Counted from the stretch's first letter, positions 23,930 to 36,015 are shown. The stretch is DNA of 64,000 nucleotides from Selaginella moellendorffii (GCF_000143415.4 NW_003314345.1:508264-572263), one strand, 5' to 3'. The notes: generated by a model from the letters alone, not told the origin. Numbers and translations are program-made.

Positions 23930-24170
23930 CAGCAGGCGCAGCGATTCCGGGCGTCGGTATTGTGCTTGCTGCATTGTTGATAGCGTGCAGAAACTCGCGA
24001 GACCTCCAGACAGGTGAGCGAGTCTTGCCCAGCGAGCGAATTACTAATGTTCAAACAGCGTGTCTCTGCTGCTGCATATGTACGCAGAGTGTGGAAGCAT
24101 GGAGGATGCGTTGCATCACAGACTGGGGAAGAGGAGTTTGCTCTTGTAATCGGCAGGGTGTGTGGCGGAT
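23930..24170 (+). pseudogene. PPR gene fragment
   Basis: IVLAALLIACRNSRDLQTGE and then SLLLHMYAECGSMEDA match consecutive plant PPR repeats but fall in different frames. The short piece at 23791-23856 (MRAIQSIAAGIG) could be an unrelated exon. Confidence 0.5.
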
Positions 24171-24714
24171 CGTGTGACTGGCAACTTTAAGAACTTGCTC
24201 TACCTTGACGGTGGCAGGGGCATCAAAAGAAGCACTGGGAACTGCTGAGAAAGAAAAGCTCGTAAGGTTCAGGCACAAGTGTCTCGAAAGAGGAGCGCGC
24301 ATCCATTCTTAAGCTGGAACGCTGGACCTTGCACTGGCAAACTCTCTGATCGATCTCTACGCGGAGAGTCTGCGTGAAAGTGGGCTCGTCGCATCGCTCG
24401 TCCAGCATGCGCAAGGCCACCGCTATGTGGCCGTGAGTGATCCGCGAGCCTCCAGAGCGTGGGGAAGGCGCCGTGTCTTTGGAACTCTACAGACAGACGT
24501 CACAGGCTGTGCTCCAGAGGCGGGAACTTTTTGAAAGCTTGCTCCAGCTTCGGAGTCCGGGAGACCAATCCCCTCTGTGCCGCATTTTGCGAAGAAGCAA
24601 ACTGCGTATTTAGCTGCCTAACCTCACAAATTCAAACAGGTTAAGTACTAGCTACGCAGTCACTCCTCTTAACTCCTTGATCCATCGCGCCTTGACCGTT
24701 AATGCCCGTATCTG

Positions 24715-24812
24715 AATCCTCAAATCCCTGCCACCCATCCATCTTGAGCTCCCAAGTATACCTCCGCTTCATGAGCTTGGTGAGATCTGGAAGATTGGGC
24801 GAGAGATAGGGG
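24715..24812 (-). pseudogene. Fragment of an F-box/LRR (VFB-like) gene
   Basis: Minus strand RYLSPNLPDLTKLMK resembles LSPNLPDLLHRFK of the intact F-box/LRR gene at 26559-28094. The DNA GATCTGGAAGATTGGGCGAG is close to the matching part of that gene. It is a short, isolated piece. Confidence 0.4.
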
Positions 24813-24954
24813 CGGAATAGTTACATCGCTATATTCCGTCAAACATGCGTGGTGGCAATAATAGTTGGTTTCAGGCGTGCTCTATCTTCTTAGAGATGGA
24901 AAAAACTCTGGATGGAAAAGCAGTGAAGATCAACATAAAAAAAAAAAACAAGCT

Positions 24955-25831
24955 TATTAACAAGAGAACCAAGCAAGCTCTGGTAGTCCTCGAGCTTCCC
25001 TCAAAGCATCGGGCGCATCCACCTCTGACCAGCTCTTGGAATCGACTCCATAGCGCACAATACACGACTTGGACACCAGCCATATACTGTTCTTCCCATC
25101 AGTGCATGTTAAGTTATCCCGCACCAACGGATCATGAAACTCCTCGTCAGTGCTTGACAGATCATGAAACTCGTCGCCAGCGCTTGACAGATCATTAAAC
25201 GCCTCACCAGCATCATGACACTCCTCGCCAGCGCTTCACAGATCATTAAACTCCTCACCAGCGTCATGAAACTCCTCGCCAGCATATGACACAATCTCCT
25301 TGCCTCTCAGCGACGATCAGTCTCTCAAAATTTTCGGTCACCAGCAGAAGCCGGTCCGGACCCAGCTGAAGGTAGCACCAGTTACAAGCTTTCGCCAGCT
25401 TGCTGCCATCAACCCAAAAAATTTGCCAGGAACCAAAGGTTGTATGTAGCAATCCTTGAGGGCCTCGTGCAAAGCACCACCACCTGACCGTGATCCAGCA
25501 CCGGATAGAAGGCTTTTCTGTCCATCCTACACCATCCTTCTTTATCTGGGCATTCTTTGCACCTAAACCACTCGCCCCAAGCCGAGTCGTAGCTGTATAT
25601 CAAGAGCAAACGCCTGTCGAAGCTAGCGGCATAGAACTCTCGCGTTGATCGATCCCTCTCACGGCTGTACACCACCAGGCGTGTTCCATTGCCGGTCACT
25701 GGTGGCAAAGGAACTCTCACCGGGGAGGAGTTGAGGTCGCTTGACACGGAGGCAGAGGTGAGGCATGCAGTGGTGGGAGCGCACGTACTGTTTGCGGAAG
25801 CTGGGATTATCGACTGTTCGTTGCCACTCAT
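24955..25831 (-). pseudogene. F-box / kelch-like protein fragment (copy B)
   Basis: Minus strand from 25831: NSSPVRVPLPPVTGNGTRLV, YSRERDRSTREFYAASF, WGEWFRCKECPDKEGWCRM and AFYPVLDHGQVVVLCTRP, then a frame change and WCYLQLGPDRLLLVTENFER (about 25400-25330). This is colinear with copy A. The F-box is missing. Near its 3' end the sequence expands into the minisatellite 25128-25290, followed by SIWLVSKSCIVRYGVDSKSW in another frame. Confidence 0.58.
25128..25290. repeat. Minisatellite, about 29-30 bp unit, about 5-6 copies
   Basis: Degenerate tandem copies built from CATGAAACTCCTCGCCAG plus CGCTTGACAGAT. On the minus strand the unit reads AGEEFHDAGEEFNDL-like acidic repeats, so it arose by expansion inside an F-box family reading frame. 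Confidence 0.7.
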
Positions 25832-26029
25832 GGCTCACGCACCTCGCTTAGCACAAATATGTTGCAGACTCCAACTCCGTTTCTCGTTTGCCTGTACTAT
25901 CTTTTTATACTCAATAATTAACCTAAAGTTGGTAAAAACCCACCAAATAAATATCTTTTTAAAAACCTAGGTGGAAAGTGGAAAGTTCAAGAACGGGCCC
26001 AAAGGAGTTTCGTCGATTTATGACGCGTT

Positions 26030-26290
26030 GTGTGTTTGCCGCATTGACAAACTTGCGAGACCTCCAGAGTCCATGAAGCATCGGAGAAAGAGTAAGAAAA
26101 TGCAGTATCTAGGAAGTGAGGGCGCCCTTGTTGGATAACTGGGATGTCGTTTCGTGGACTTCCATAATCTCGGGCTACGCATGGCGTTCTTCACACGCAT
26201 GCAAGAAGAAGGTTGTGAGCCGGATCGTGTAACGGTTAAGGCATGTTCTAGCTGTGCAGAGAGGGAAGAAGCTTGATCGATCCAGGAATA
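26030..26290 (+). pseudogene. PPR gene fragment
   Basis: WDVVSWTSIISGYAW (about 26140-26185) and, in another frame, FFTRMQEEGCEPDRVTV (about 26190-26240) are consecutive halves of PPR repeats separated by a frameshift. Confidence 0.55.
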
Positions 26291-26558
26291 TCGTGTTAAC
26301 TTACAAGAAGCAATCACTTATCACTCTTGATACTTGCGGATCACGGAGAAGAAGAAGAAGAGAGAGCTGAATAGTATTAAAACAGAAACAGAGATTTCCA
26401 ATCCATCAAACAGGTTTGAAGAGATTTTCTCATGAAGCCATTGCGTGGCTAACTGCGATCAAACGAACAGGTCTTGCGATGACGATGAAGGAATCCGGAT
26501 CCAAGAGTACGTGCAGAGAAACAACTACAATGTCAAGCAAAGAATTTTAGTATTGGAT

Positions 26559-28094
26559 CTAGCTGGGAGCGGCCATCCTCCTCAGCGTGCAAGCCACAAA
26601 GTTACTGGGACCAGTAAGAAACGAGAACCTCGTCTTGGCATGAGACGATGTAGCAGGACCTCGAGCAGCCAGCGCTGGAGGACCTCCTCGCCTCCTCTCC
26701 AAATCCATGCCCGCCGCCACCGCCACCGGCGAGTCCACCACCACCACCACCGCCTCGCGGGCGCTCTGGAGCATCGAAGCCCCGGGAGCCGACACCCTGC
26801 GGCACTTCTTGATCTTCACCTTGACGAGACTCGGGCATCCGGCGGCGATGGCCTCGAGCCCCACGTCGGAGATCGGGCAGCTCTTGATGCACAGCTTCTT
26901 GAGCTCGCGGCAGCGAAGCACCGCGCACGACAGCTCCGCGTCGCCAAAGCTCTCGCTGTTGCAAATCGCCAGGCGCTCCAGCCCGAGCGCGAGGCTGGCG
27001 GATCTCACGTTGAGCCGGATCAACACCAGCTCCTGGAGCTCGGGGCACCGCTGCCCGATCGCCGCCAGCCCCTCGTCGCCAATCCGGCCCACGAAGCAGC
27101 CATCGAGATGGAGCTTGCGGAGGCTCCGGCAGCCGTGAGCCAGCGCCGAGAGCCCCGCGTTAGTGCACTGGGGACACTTGACCACGTAGAGAACCTCGAG
27201 AGCTTTGCATGCCGCGGAGATGGCGGCCAGGCCAGCGTCACCTACGTGGATCTTCTCCATCCGCAGCTCCGTGAGGCGGCGAGGAATGGCGGCCAGGAGC
27301 TCGTCCCAGTCGCCCGAGAGCCTGGCGAGGACGAGGCTGTGGAGCTGCGTGGATCCGGCGATGAGCGGCTGGAAGACGTGGGCGTTGGCGAGATCCTTGA
27401 GGCAGAGGCGGCGGAGCTTGCCAGCGCCGGCGCGCACGGATGCGTCGGGCTCCTGGAAGAGATTCTTGAGCCTCTTCACCGAGAGATCCTTGAGAAGCTC
27501 GCAGTTGGCGAGGATGGCGTCGAGCCCGCGAGCCCCAAATCCGCAAGAGCCGCACGAGAGCTTGCGCAGCGACGGGCAGAGCTTGGAGAAATCCTCCAGC
27601 CCCTGGTCGGTGATTTGCTTGCAGCCCTTGAGCTTGAGCCTCTCCAGCTGGGGCGCGTATCTCCCCACCAGCAGCAATCCGCCATCGTCGATGCTGGCCG
27701 AGCTTCGATCGCATCTCAGGGCGAGCTTGGTGATGTGCTTGAAGCGGTGGAGCAGATCTGGGAGATTGGGCGAGAGATTGGCGTTAGCCGAGAGGAGAAG
27801 GAGCTGCCGCGACTGCGCCTCTGCCCTAAACCATCTCTGGCAAACCAGCGAGCAGCTCCTGCGATCCTTGAGCGGCAGCTTCTCGAGCACCAGCTCCAGG
27901 CAATCGTCGGTGAGGCGAGTGGTGAGATCTGTGGCTTCTTCTAGCCAAAAAAATCTCTCACTAGAGCTACCAGATTCCGGGGCAACCGAGCAAAGAGTGA
28001 TGGATTCGGCAGCTGGAGCGCTGATTTCCTCGCTGCCCCTGGCGATCTGAAGATCGGCTTCCCGTCGGGCATGGATCGATTGTGCACCCCCCAT
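26559..28094 (-). CDS. F-box/LRR protein, VFB/SKIP2 type
   Basis: Intronless gene for 511 residues. The family supplies the substrate receptor of SCF (SKP1-Cullin-F-box) ubiquitin ligases. In Arabidopsis VFB proteins have been linked to auxin-related growth and lateral roots. An N-terminal MGGAQSIH (possible N-myristoylation Gly2) precedes the F-box LTDDCLELVLEKLP and SLVCQRWF (about 60-90). ITKLALRCDRSS then opens about a dozen leucine-rich repeats with cysteine-containing signatures (LKLKGCKQITDQGLEDF, LSCGSCGFGARGLDAI, LCIKSCPISDVGLEAIA) to about residue 430. The C-terminus is low-complexity. The frame is uninterrupted and strongly GC-biased. A 499-aa antisense ORF is a shadow of this composition. 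Confidence 0.9.
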   Translation of the reverse strand: MGGAQSIHARREADLQIARGSEEISAPAAESITLCSVAPESGSSSERFFWLEEATDLTTRLTDDCLELVLEKLPLKDRRSCSLVCQRWFRAEAQSRQLLLLSANANLSPNLPDLLHRFKHITKLALRCDRSSASIDDGGLLLVGRYAPQLERLKLKGCKQITDQGLEDFSKLCPSLRKLSCGSCGFGARGLDAILANCELLKDLSVKRLKNLFQEPDASVRAGAGKLRRLCLKDLANAHVFQPLIAGSTQLHSLVLARLSGDWDELLAAIPRRLTELRMEKIHVGDAGLAAISAACKALEVLYVVKCPQCTNAGLSALAHGCRSLRKLHLDGCFVGRIGDEGLAAIGQRCPELQELVLIRLNVRSASLALGLERLAICNSESFGDAELSCAVLRCRELKKLCIKSCPISDVGLEAIAAGCPSLVKVKIKKCRRVSAPGASMLQSAREAVVVVVDSPVAVAAGMDLERRRGGPPALAARGPATSSHAKTRFSFLTGPSNFVACTLRRMAAPS

Positions 28095-28099
28095 TGGAA

Positions 28100-30043
28100 A
28101 CCCTAAGCCTAGTTAGCACAACCATATCTATTTGGAAAGTAATGTACATTTCATTTTGTAGCCACTTTAATTATTTCTTTTGCCGTGATTTTAATATTCG
28201 CAAAACACTAATGTACTTTAGTTTGTGAAGTTAATCTTAAACGTTGACTAATGCAATAATAAAATAAAATATATATCAATTCATAAGAAACAAGAAATTA
28301 CATTTGTAGTGTAGCTGATAAAATTATTAAGATTGGTTTCCCATAATCTAGCACTAATTAAATATATATATTGAATAGGAAATCTAAACATGAAAGGATT
28401 TTTTAATATTATTTTTGTAAGGGATTAATGTTCCTATATTATATATCATTTAGATTTTTTCAAGCATAATAAATAGTAATTTTTATACAATTTGTGTTAT
28501 CTTTACTATTCTTTCTTGAATAAAACTCTTTCTTGAATAAAGCAAATATAAAAATAAATAAAAAAATTAAATATGTTACTTTAAAGTCTTTATTTAACTA
28601 TGAACTATATATATATCAATACTTTTATTAAAAAAGAAAAAGGAAAAGAATAATATAACTTTCACAATCTGCAATTTTAATTAATTTTTAATTAGTTAAT
28701 TCAATATTTTATTAAATGTTTTTAATAGTAAAAGCATTAGTGAAAGATTTTTTTTTTCTCAATGTTAGAAATGGACAATACAGATTATAGATGCTCAAAT
28801 GATGTGTTTGAACTAAAAGCTAATAAATTTAACTCATTTATGTTTATATGCTTATATATTTAACCATATTATATAAAACTTTAAAATTTCTTTGGAAATT
28901 TTAAACAAAAATAAGTATAAAAGACTAAAATTTTTATTTTAACTAATGATTTATTGACAAAGTAAAATTTTCTCAACTAACATTTGTGAAGTCTTTAATT
29001 TTTTCTTTGTTAATACTCTTTTAAAACATTATAAACACTTCATCTAAAGTTCACCAATAGTTAATTTCTTTATATGAGATAACACCTCTATAGTGTAAAT
29101 TTTATTTAAAATATAATAATTTTTAAAAATATATTTTATAATTGAAAAATCTTTAGTAAAGTTTTATTAGTATTGTCAAATCTAAGTGCACAACTACAAT
29201 GTTATATATTAATATTAATATAGTGGGATTTTGATAGCCATTGGATTGGTTTCAATTTAATCATATATATAAATTAAGTTTTTAGACTAACTAAAAATGT
29301 ATATTTCTGTATTTCATTTTTATATTTTACATCAGTGGAGATCTAAGAAGTGCTTGGATTTATACTTTTGATTTAGATATAGCTTTTGCATTATTTAAAT
29401 CTCATTTTTCCTATATCTTTTTAATCTTTTTCATTTTTATTTTTCTTATTTTCATTCATCTTCATCACAAAGTAGCAACTTTCTCATTTGTTAACTCGAG
29501 AGAAGCAATTAGTGCAATTGCTTGATATTATTTGATTACAATTGAACAATTAAATTTAGTTGATAGTAATATTCACATCACATGGTATAGCTCCTTCTGC
29601 TTTTGTGCCAATCCTTTATTCGATTAAAGTTCTTTTATGGAAATCTTAGGAATAATGTATACCATTGGTTTAATCACTTTACTATGATTGCTATTTATTA
29701 TTTTTGGGATAATGTTTAGTGTCTACACAAGCTTCTCATGTATCTCTAAAGGACGACATTGTAGTGGTACAATGGTTTGAGTGCAACTATTTATGCAAAT
29801 TGAAACATTCTCCCAAATATCTTCAAATGTGCATTTAGACATATTGATGATTGTGATATGTCTTTCAACAATTGCATTGTTTCTATAAGAGTTGTTTAAA
29901 TTAGTGATGCAATTTAGTGTTCACTTTCGAAGCCTCTTGCTTTATATAGAGCCAAATACATTTGTCATTATATATACTTCAACTCCACTTTACATGGGTG
30001 ATGATTTTGTTCCAATGAAAGTTAACATTGTTGTTACCCATAT
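28100..30043. other. AT-rich intergenic DNA
   Basis: About 1.9 kb of very AT-rich sequence with no protein-like ORF or clear element. Confidence 0.6.
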
Positions 30044-30048
30044 TCAAG

Positions 30049-30824
30049 TGTAAGTAACTAAAGGGAACGATTTGAGAGACGGTCCATGGGGTTCAAATAT
30101 AGAGGGAAAGGGCTCATGAATAAGAGTCCTTTCCAATCAGTTAAGGGTCTTGGGGTTAATCGTCCTTGGGTTTGAATAGTACTGGGCTAGGTGACCTCCC
30201 GGGAAGTCCAAACTCAAGAGCTTACATTTGGTATCGGAGCGGTCTCGGGTTTGAATAATACTGGGCTGGGTGACCTCTCGGGAAGTCCAAACTCAAGAGC
30301 TTACATTTGGTATCGGAGCGGTCTCGGAAACTCAAGAGCTTACATTTGGTATCGGAGCGATCTCGAGTCCGACTCCCTTGGTTGGCTAAGGGAATCACAC
30401 CACATGTTGATTGACATCTGGTTGGTCCAGTTCGCTCCCGCTGGGCTCGACCCGAGGGGTAGGGTGCCAAGAGAGCGGGGCTCTCGGGAGAGCTATGGCT
30501 CTCAGCTTCCATTCATCCCGGGAAGTCCAAACTCAAGAGCTTACATTTGGTATCGGAGCGGTCTCGGGTCGGGCTACGGCTCTCAGCTTCCGTTCACGAG
30601 GGCGTGAACTTACAGGGAAGCGTGGTGGATTGTAAACAACCAAAGGGAACGATTTGAGAAATGGTTCATAGGGTTCAAATATAGAGGGAAAGGGCTCATG
30701 AATAAAAGTGCATCCCCTTTTTCAATCGGTTAAGGGTCTTGGGATATTTGGGGTTAATCGTCCTTGGGTTTGAATAGTACTGGGCTGAGTGACCTCCCGG
30801 AAAGTCCAAACTCAAGAGCTTACA
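30049..30824 (+). mobile_element. TRIM-like miniature LTR element (family B ends)
   Basis: LTRs of 178 bp (30049-30226) and 194 bp (30631-30824) with TG...CA ends enclose about 400 bp of non-coding DNA. A perfect 5-bp target duplication TCAAG lies at 30044-30048 and 30825-30829. LTRs, primer site and 3' internal sequence match the gypsy element at 6177-9526, so it is an internally deleted derivative. The interior repeats the LTR-end/primer-site junction. It has no gag or pol and would need trans-acting enzymes. Confidence 0.88.
30229..30559 (+). repeat. Four primer-binding-site copies inside the TRIM-like element
   Basis: TGGTATCGGAGC occurs at 30229-30240, 30308-30319, 30347-30358 and 30548-30559. 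Each follows CTCAAGAGCTTACAT, the end of the LTR, so the duplicated unit is the LTR-end plus primer-site junction. Confidence 0.9.
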
Positions 30825-31129
30825 TCAAGGTCAAAGATAGGGTCATATACCAAGTTTATTTTCTATTACTCAGTTTGTTACTATATGTTGCCATGTATAG
30901 TTACATCGTCTGGCAGACTCAGTCTTCATTCTTTATGGCAATGGCCATATACATGCATATGTGGGGGATGATCCTAAGACCTAACATTGGCAACTCTTGG
31001 CAATTATGAAAGTAAGCTCAACTGTATTGGTAATATTGAATCATGCTTATATAGAAGTTTTTATAGTGAAGCATTAATGAAACTTTATACAAAACAAAGA
31101 GATAACAAATAACCATCCTAATCTGAATG

Positions 31130-32570
31130 TTGAAAGTTCCTTTAAAGATTAAACAAGTTGTTCCACCAAACCATTTATCTGTGGATAATAAGCACTCATG
31201 AAAATGTGGCATATCCCCAAATATGAAATGCCTCAATCATAAATATAGAACTATTATTTGAAAAAATTTACTCAGAATAAAATGTTGGAACATCACTCAA
31301 TTGAGGAGGAGGTATCCAACAACAATCATTGATGCACTAGCAAGAATATCAACTTCCATCTAGTGAGTCAAGTAGTCAGAGGTAATAATAATGTACTCAT
31401 TGCTAACAATTAACTATGGAAAAAGCCCTATCATATCAAATGCCACTAACTCAAATAAGTGGGAAATTGCAATCAACTCCAACTATCCTTCTACAGCACA
31501 AAGGGGAGTATTATGAGCTTGGCACCAAACACAATTATATATATACGAGATAACATCATATTACTTTTCTGACCTATATAAAGTTTCTCAATAATATACT
31601 AATGTCCTTTATACCCCTATAAAATAGGAGAGTCATAATAAGTATGGAGAAGGTATGAAATAAATATCAAAGGCACCACCATATGTAAATGATCATCAAG
31701 ATCAATCCTAACAAAATAAAGAAGGTTGTCTAAAATGATAAGTCATCAACAAGTGATTGTAAGTTCCTGAGTTTGGACTTCCCGGGAGGTCACCCAACCC
31801 AGTACTATTCAAACCCAAGGACACTTAACCCCAAGTATCCCAAGACCTTTAATCGATTGGAAAAAAGGGTGCACTCTTGTTCATGGGCCCTTTTCCCTCT
31901 ATATTTGAACCCCATGGATCATCTCTCAAGTCGTTCTTTTTGGTTGCTTACAGTGATGCAAGATTTTTAAAGTCTTTAGATCCACAGCTCAACTTTTTAA
32001 GCTTCATGAACTTTGTTAAGAAAAGGTAAATTTTGCTTTACACTTTGTGGATACTAAATATCATATGTAATAACTACCAATGGCACAGAATCCTCATTAA
32101 AAAAATTCATTGATGCTGAAATAGCAAGTTTGTCAAGAACAAGAGAAGAGAGTGAAGAAGGGAAAGGAGCTTGAGAAGGGGCATTAGCATTAGCGATAAA
32201 ACTTCTAAGACAGTGAGCAACCTCAAAATCATATATTTAAAATTTTAGAGCATATTGAGCAGTACAACCAACTAAATTCTTCCACTTCAATAACAAAGTA
32301 ATTATAGAATAGTCACCTATTAGTAATGTTCAAAAACAATACAAATATGTATGAAGCTTCTCAAAACCCCAAACTGTTGCTAAACACTCTTTATCTATTG
32401 TGGAATAGTTCATCTCTATTGATTGTAATATGTAGTTGATGTATGCAATAGGATAGTGTTGACTAAGCACACTCAAACTCTTTTGCATTAACACACTTTT
32501 AAGACTAATATAAAAAAAATTCATGTAGAAAATGAAAAGTTGAGTATAGTCAGGATACACCAAATTATAA
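31130..32570 (-). mobile_element. Decayed Ty3/gypsy remnant (RNase H and integrase)
   Basis: Minus strand: HYPIAYINYILQSIEMNYST then DKECLATVWGFEKLHTYLY is the gypsy RNase H region (32460-32335). FELVAFDMIGLFP and NEYIIITSDYLTHW are the integrase core (about 31460-31360). YYPQINGLVEQ is the integrase NGxVE region (about 31195-31160). Several stops. AT-rich, so old. A family B solo LTR is inserted in it at 31758. Its own LTRs were not found. Confidence 0.8.
31758..31952 (-). mobile_element. Solo LTR, family B
   Basis: 195 bp, TGTAAGTTCC...GGTTGCTTACA, flanked by a perfect 5-bp duplication GTGAT (31753-31757 and 31953-31957). Inserted within the gypsy remnant. Formed by LTR-LTR recombination of a full element. 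Confidence 0.9.
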
Positions 32571-33286
32571 GTGTTGTCAATAGCACTTTGAAATTTATAA
32601 ATGCCTATTCACAATCCATAAACTAGATGAAAGATGATATTGATAACTTTAATAATGCTCGTAATAGTGTAATATAATAAAAAAAATTGATCAATAAAAT
32701 GACTAAGATATTGCGTCTTGCCTAAGCTTTCACAAGAAAGGATGAAGTAAAAAATTTGACTCAACACCACCTATAATGATTGAAGTTTAAACTTTAAATA
32801 TCTCACATACACAGTTAGGTCTGCCTTATCTCATACACATGTATGTATATGATCATTGCTATAAACAATTGAAGACTAGTTTTACCACATAACACAACTG
32901 GAAATGGAAACATGTGGCAACAGACTGAGCAATAGAAGATAAACTCAAGCTTGTATCAATCAACATGGAGAGAATAATAAAAGACCTTTTGATATAAAAA
33001 TAAGTTTTAGAAAGTAAACATTGGATGAACTAGTGCTAAGTGAACCCCTTGATGGTACTCTTTAGAAAAAGATGGAGGGGTCATTGACTTATTCGCGCAA
33101 ACACATTTCACTATATGTGTGACTCTTCATTTCTTAAAAAAATCTTTATGTCAAGACCTTCCACTATAGCAATACTAATAGGTCATTGTTGACACCAAAG
33201 CTTTCACCTAGAAAATAGAGGAATCTAGAAAATGCCAACAATGCTAATATATATGGTCAACCTCATCACACATTTAACAACAAATG
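32571..33286. other. AT-rich intergenic DNA
   Basis: No gene or clear element recognised. Confidence 0.5.
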
Positions 33287-34006
33287 TGTAGCACATATGG
33301 TTTTCATTCTTTATCCTATAGTGGTTTTCCATAATCGGTAAAGGGTTGGGATATTACATCCTTAAGTTTGAATAATATTGAGCTAAGTGACTTCTTAGGA
33401 AGTCTAAATTCAAAAGCTTACGACTATATATTTGGAACCCCCCATAACTTCCTTGTTAAGGAATGCACACTTTGGGCTTTCACTCCAAGTCACAGTTAGT
33501 ACTAGGAGTTGGTCTTCAGGATAAACTTGAAACTTACTAGTTAAATTGCAAATTTGGATATGGGAACAATACCATCGTATTTAAGACAATCTTTACATTC
33601 CATAGATATGCCAAATTAGTAGATCTAGACACTTTCCATAATAGCAATTAGAACCAAACATGACTAACACAAAGGGCATAATAGCAAAGTGTTTAATAGA
33701 TATGGTAAGTTATCATTTAGTGAATATTAAAGGACCAAACTAGGGGTTCTTAATACTAGCAAGTGCAAGTCAATAAATAAGTTTCTTTAATCAAATCATG
33801 TATGTTTGACTAATAACATTAAAAAATTTGTCCTTATGCTCTTATAGCCAAGAGTACATGCAAAGACCAATTCCTTAACTAGCTCGAGTGGAGATTAAAA
33901 AAGGGTTTAGCAATATTAACCTCTTGCTATCATAGCAATAAAGAAAGAATATTCAAAAAGACTAAACAATAAATAACTTTCAATACTTGCAATCACATTT
34001 GCTACA
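33287..34006. mobile_element. Decayed copy of the family A LTR
   Basis: Starts TGTAGCACATATGG and ends TTGCTACA. It follows 5802-6176 then 9690-10278 in order, for example GACAATCTTTACATTCCATA and GTTATCATTTAGTGAATATT. The middle is deleted. No target duplication is recognisable. Confidence 0.7.
33335..33421 (+). mobile_element. Truncated, mutated family B LTR
   Basis: Right half of the family B LTR (TTAAGTTTGAATAATATTGAGCTAAGTG to the CTTAC end in pieces), with many C-to-T and G-to-A changes relative to the copies at 30.2 and 31.8 kb. It lies inside the family A copy. Confidence 0.65.
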
Positions 34007-34964
34007 AGATATCATAACCATGATGTGGGAAATCTTTCCCACTGAGAACAAATCCATCAGGCTCATCTACAAGCACCCACGAGCAACAGCATGGCCGAGC
34101 ATGTTAGAGAAAGGCTACAATGCACAGAAAACCTAATGTGAGTGGCATCTATTGAGTTCCAGCTTATATCTCACAGGAACAGGGCATTCAAGTGGGCATG
34201 TCCTGGACTTTTTCAAGGATGCCGTTGTGTGAGCCCTGTTAGGAGCCCTGCCCATAGTGTCTAGCTCGGGCATTGCAAAGAACAAGCTTTTGACCTGGTC
34301 TATGCTGGGCATAGAACACTAGGACAAGGTCTCGTTCTCGAAAAACAATAAGGCTTGCTCGATCTTACTGCTGTTGAAAATCAAAGTCTAGGAGATTGTG
34401 TATTTGTGTGTGTAGAACCTAATGTCAAGGATTGCGCCACTGAAAGTCATTGAGCTACCTACAGCCACAATACTTTCAACTTTTAATCGGTTTTGCATAA
34501 CCGTGCACCCACACAGCTAGGGTTTTTTTTGTATTTTTTAATTTTTGAGAAAAAAAAGTGAGCGTTTGCAGTTACCCTGCGGATATTACCTCGAACATGG
34601 CCTTTGATTCTTCAACGCTCCTGTTTTGAGCGTGTATAGAGAGCATTGTGTTTGTGGTTGGAAAAGAAGCATCGCTTCCACAACTTGTCCAAGTTCCATG
34701 TGTAAATGTCTCGCTGGGTATCTTGTCGAAACTGGCAATGCTGGCAATATCCTGCCAGAAGGGTGCAGATTTGATACTCAGGCCAGAAAATCGAGTTATG
34801 ATTCTTTTGCACGACTAGCATCGTATGAAGAAATGCTGTGACCAGGCATAGCATCTAAAGAATTAACCAGATGCTCACACATGGCATATGCCGAAAGAAA
34901 TGTGTTCAACGTCATCTATCGTGCTTGCTGTTGAAAAGCTTATGGCTTCGGCCATCTCTAAAAG
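34007..34964. other. Intergenic DNA, unassigned
   Basis: Mixed composition with short open stretches (for example AGYLVETGNAGNILPEGC near 34710-34760) but no recognisable domain or splice structure. Confidence 0.35.
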
Positions 34965-35240
34965 AGCGGCATTACATGTAACAAGATCGCCGGAGAGGGA
35001 CATTGAAGCTGGCGGCGACCAGGCAAGTTTTTGACGAGATGCCCGGCAATGGTACGGAGATCCGCAGGAAGCCAGGAGAATCCTGAATGAGGCAATGGCG
35101 GAGTACAACATCTACTGCTGGAATACGCTGCTGGCAAGCCTGGGCAAATCTTTTATGCAATGCCCCACTGGGACCTGGTCAGCTGGACACTTCTCTTCTC
35201 GCTCGCCCAGCACGGCGGTGACCTCAATCAAGCTCTTTGA
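34965..35240 (+). pseudogene. PPR gene fragment
   Basis: RQVFDEMPGNGTEI (about 35020-35060), NIYCWNTLLASLG (about 35107-35145) and AMPHWDLVSWTLLFSLAQHG (about 35160-35215) are PPR repeat pieces in different frames, so decayed. Confidence 0.62.
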
Positions 35241-35279
35241 TTCCCCGTTCACTACCTAGCGTGTATGCTCCTCCCACTT

Positions 35280-36015
35280 GATTTTTTATTTTGCGGAAAG
35301 ATTTTTGAAGCCGAGCAAGTAAACCAACTGGATCAGCCCGGTCCACGGAAGGAAGAACCCCAAATCTCAAGGTTTGGCATTACACACACACCCACACAAA
35401 ATGTGTGACACAAAGGGATTGCATATTTTTACAAGGGTTAAAGAGAGGATGAAATCTCAATTTCCTCCGGTTCTTGTATGTAATGAAATGCATAGTACTC
35501 ACTAGACGTCTGCTGAAGAGGATCTTGCTTCCTGCCATGCACTGGAGAAATCCGTAGTGAGGAACCAGATTTAAAATGATAAAACCTAGACATACCATAT
35601 GGTAACAAGAATCATCCTTGCTTGAGCTTAAGCCTTACCAATCTTGAGGACACTTAACATACTATATCCTTGGGTTTGTGGGCGTGCCTGATTACTATTA
35701 AGGATTTTGCTTTGGTCCTTGAATGGTGCAACTATAGATTTACACGCCTCATTCAAGCCTTGAAAGGATGGAGCACTGTTCAAGCAAAGTATACACCTCA
35801 TCATCTACGCCACTTTGCAATCCATCTCCTCAATGTAGGTACTAGATACTGATCTGTGGTTGTAGACATTATAACGGGCTGAGTGTTCAATTTAAACAAA
35901 CCCTAACTGAGTGTTGATGTGGTAAGTGAGTGTGCTTGGGTGTTGTGTTCTTGAGCATCAGGATAAAACTTTAGTATCTTTTGTTTAGACAGTTACATCA
36001 ATACTATAAATATAT
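35280..36015. other. Intergenic DNA
   Basis: No supported gene. Short ORFs here have no recognisable features. Confidence 0.4.

Noticed and set aside
25128-25290. CRISPR-like array
   Set aside because: The repeats are contiguous and degenerate with no unique spacers, in a plant nuclear context. It is a minisatellite.
26445-27944. 499-aa plus-strand ORF
   Set aside because: It lies antisense over the intact F-box/LRR gene, and its Ala/Glu/Arg/His-rich sequence with no domain is a by-product of GC-rich codon use on the other strand.
30191-30607. 138-aa ORF in the TRIM-like element
   Set aside because: It is a translation of the repeated LTR-end/primer-site junctions (NSRAYIWYRS repeats), not a gene.
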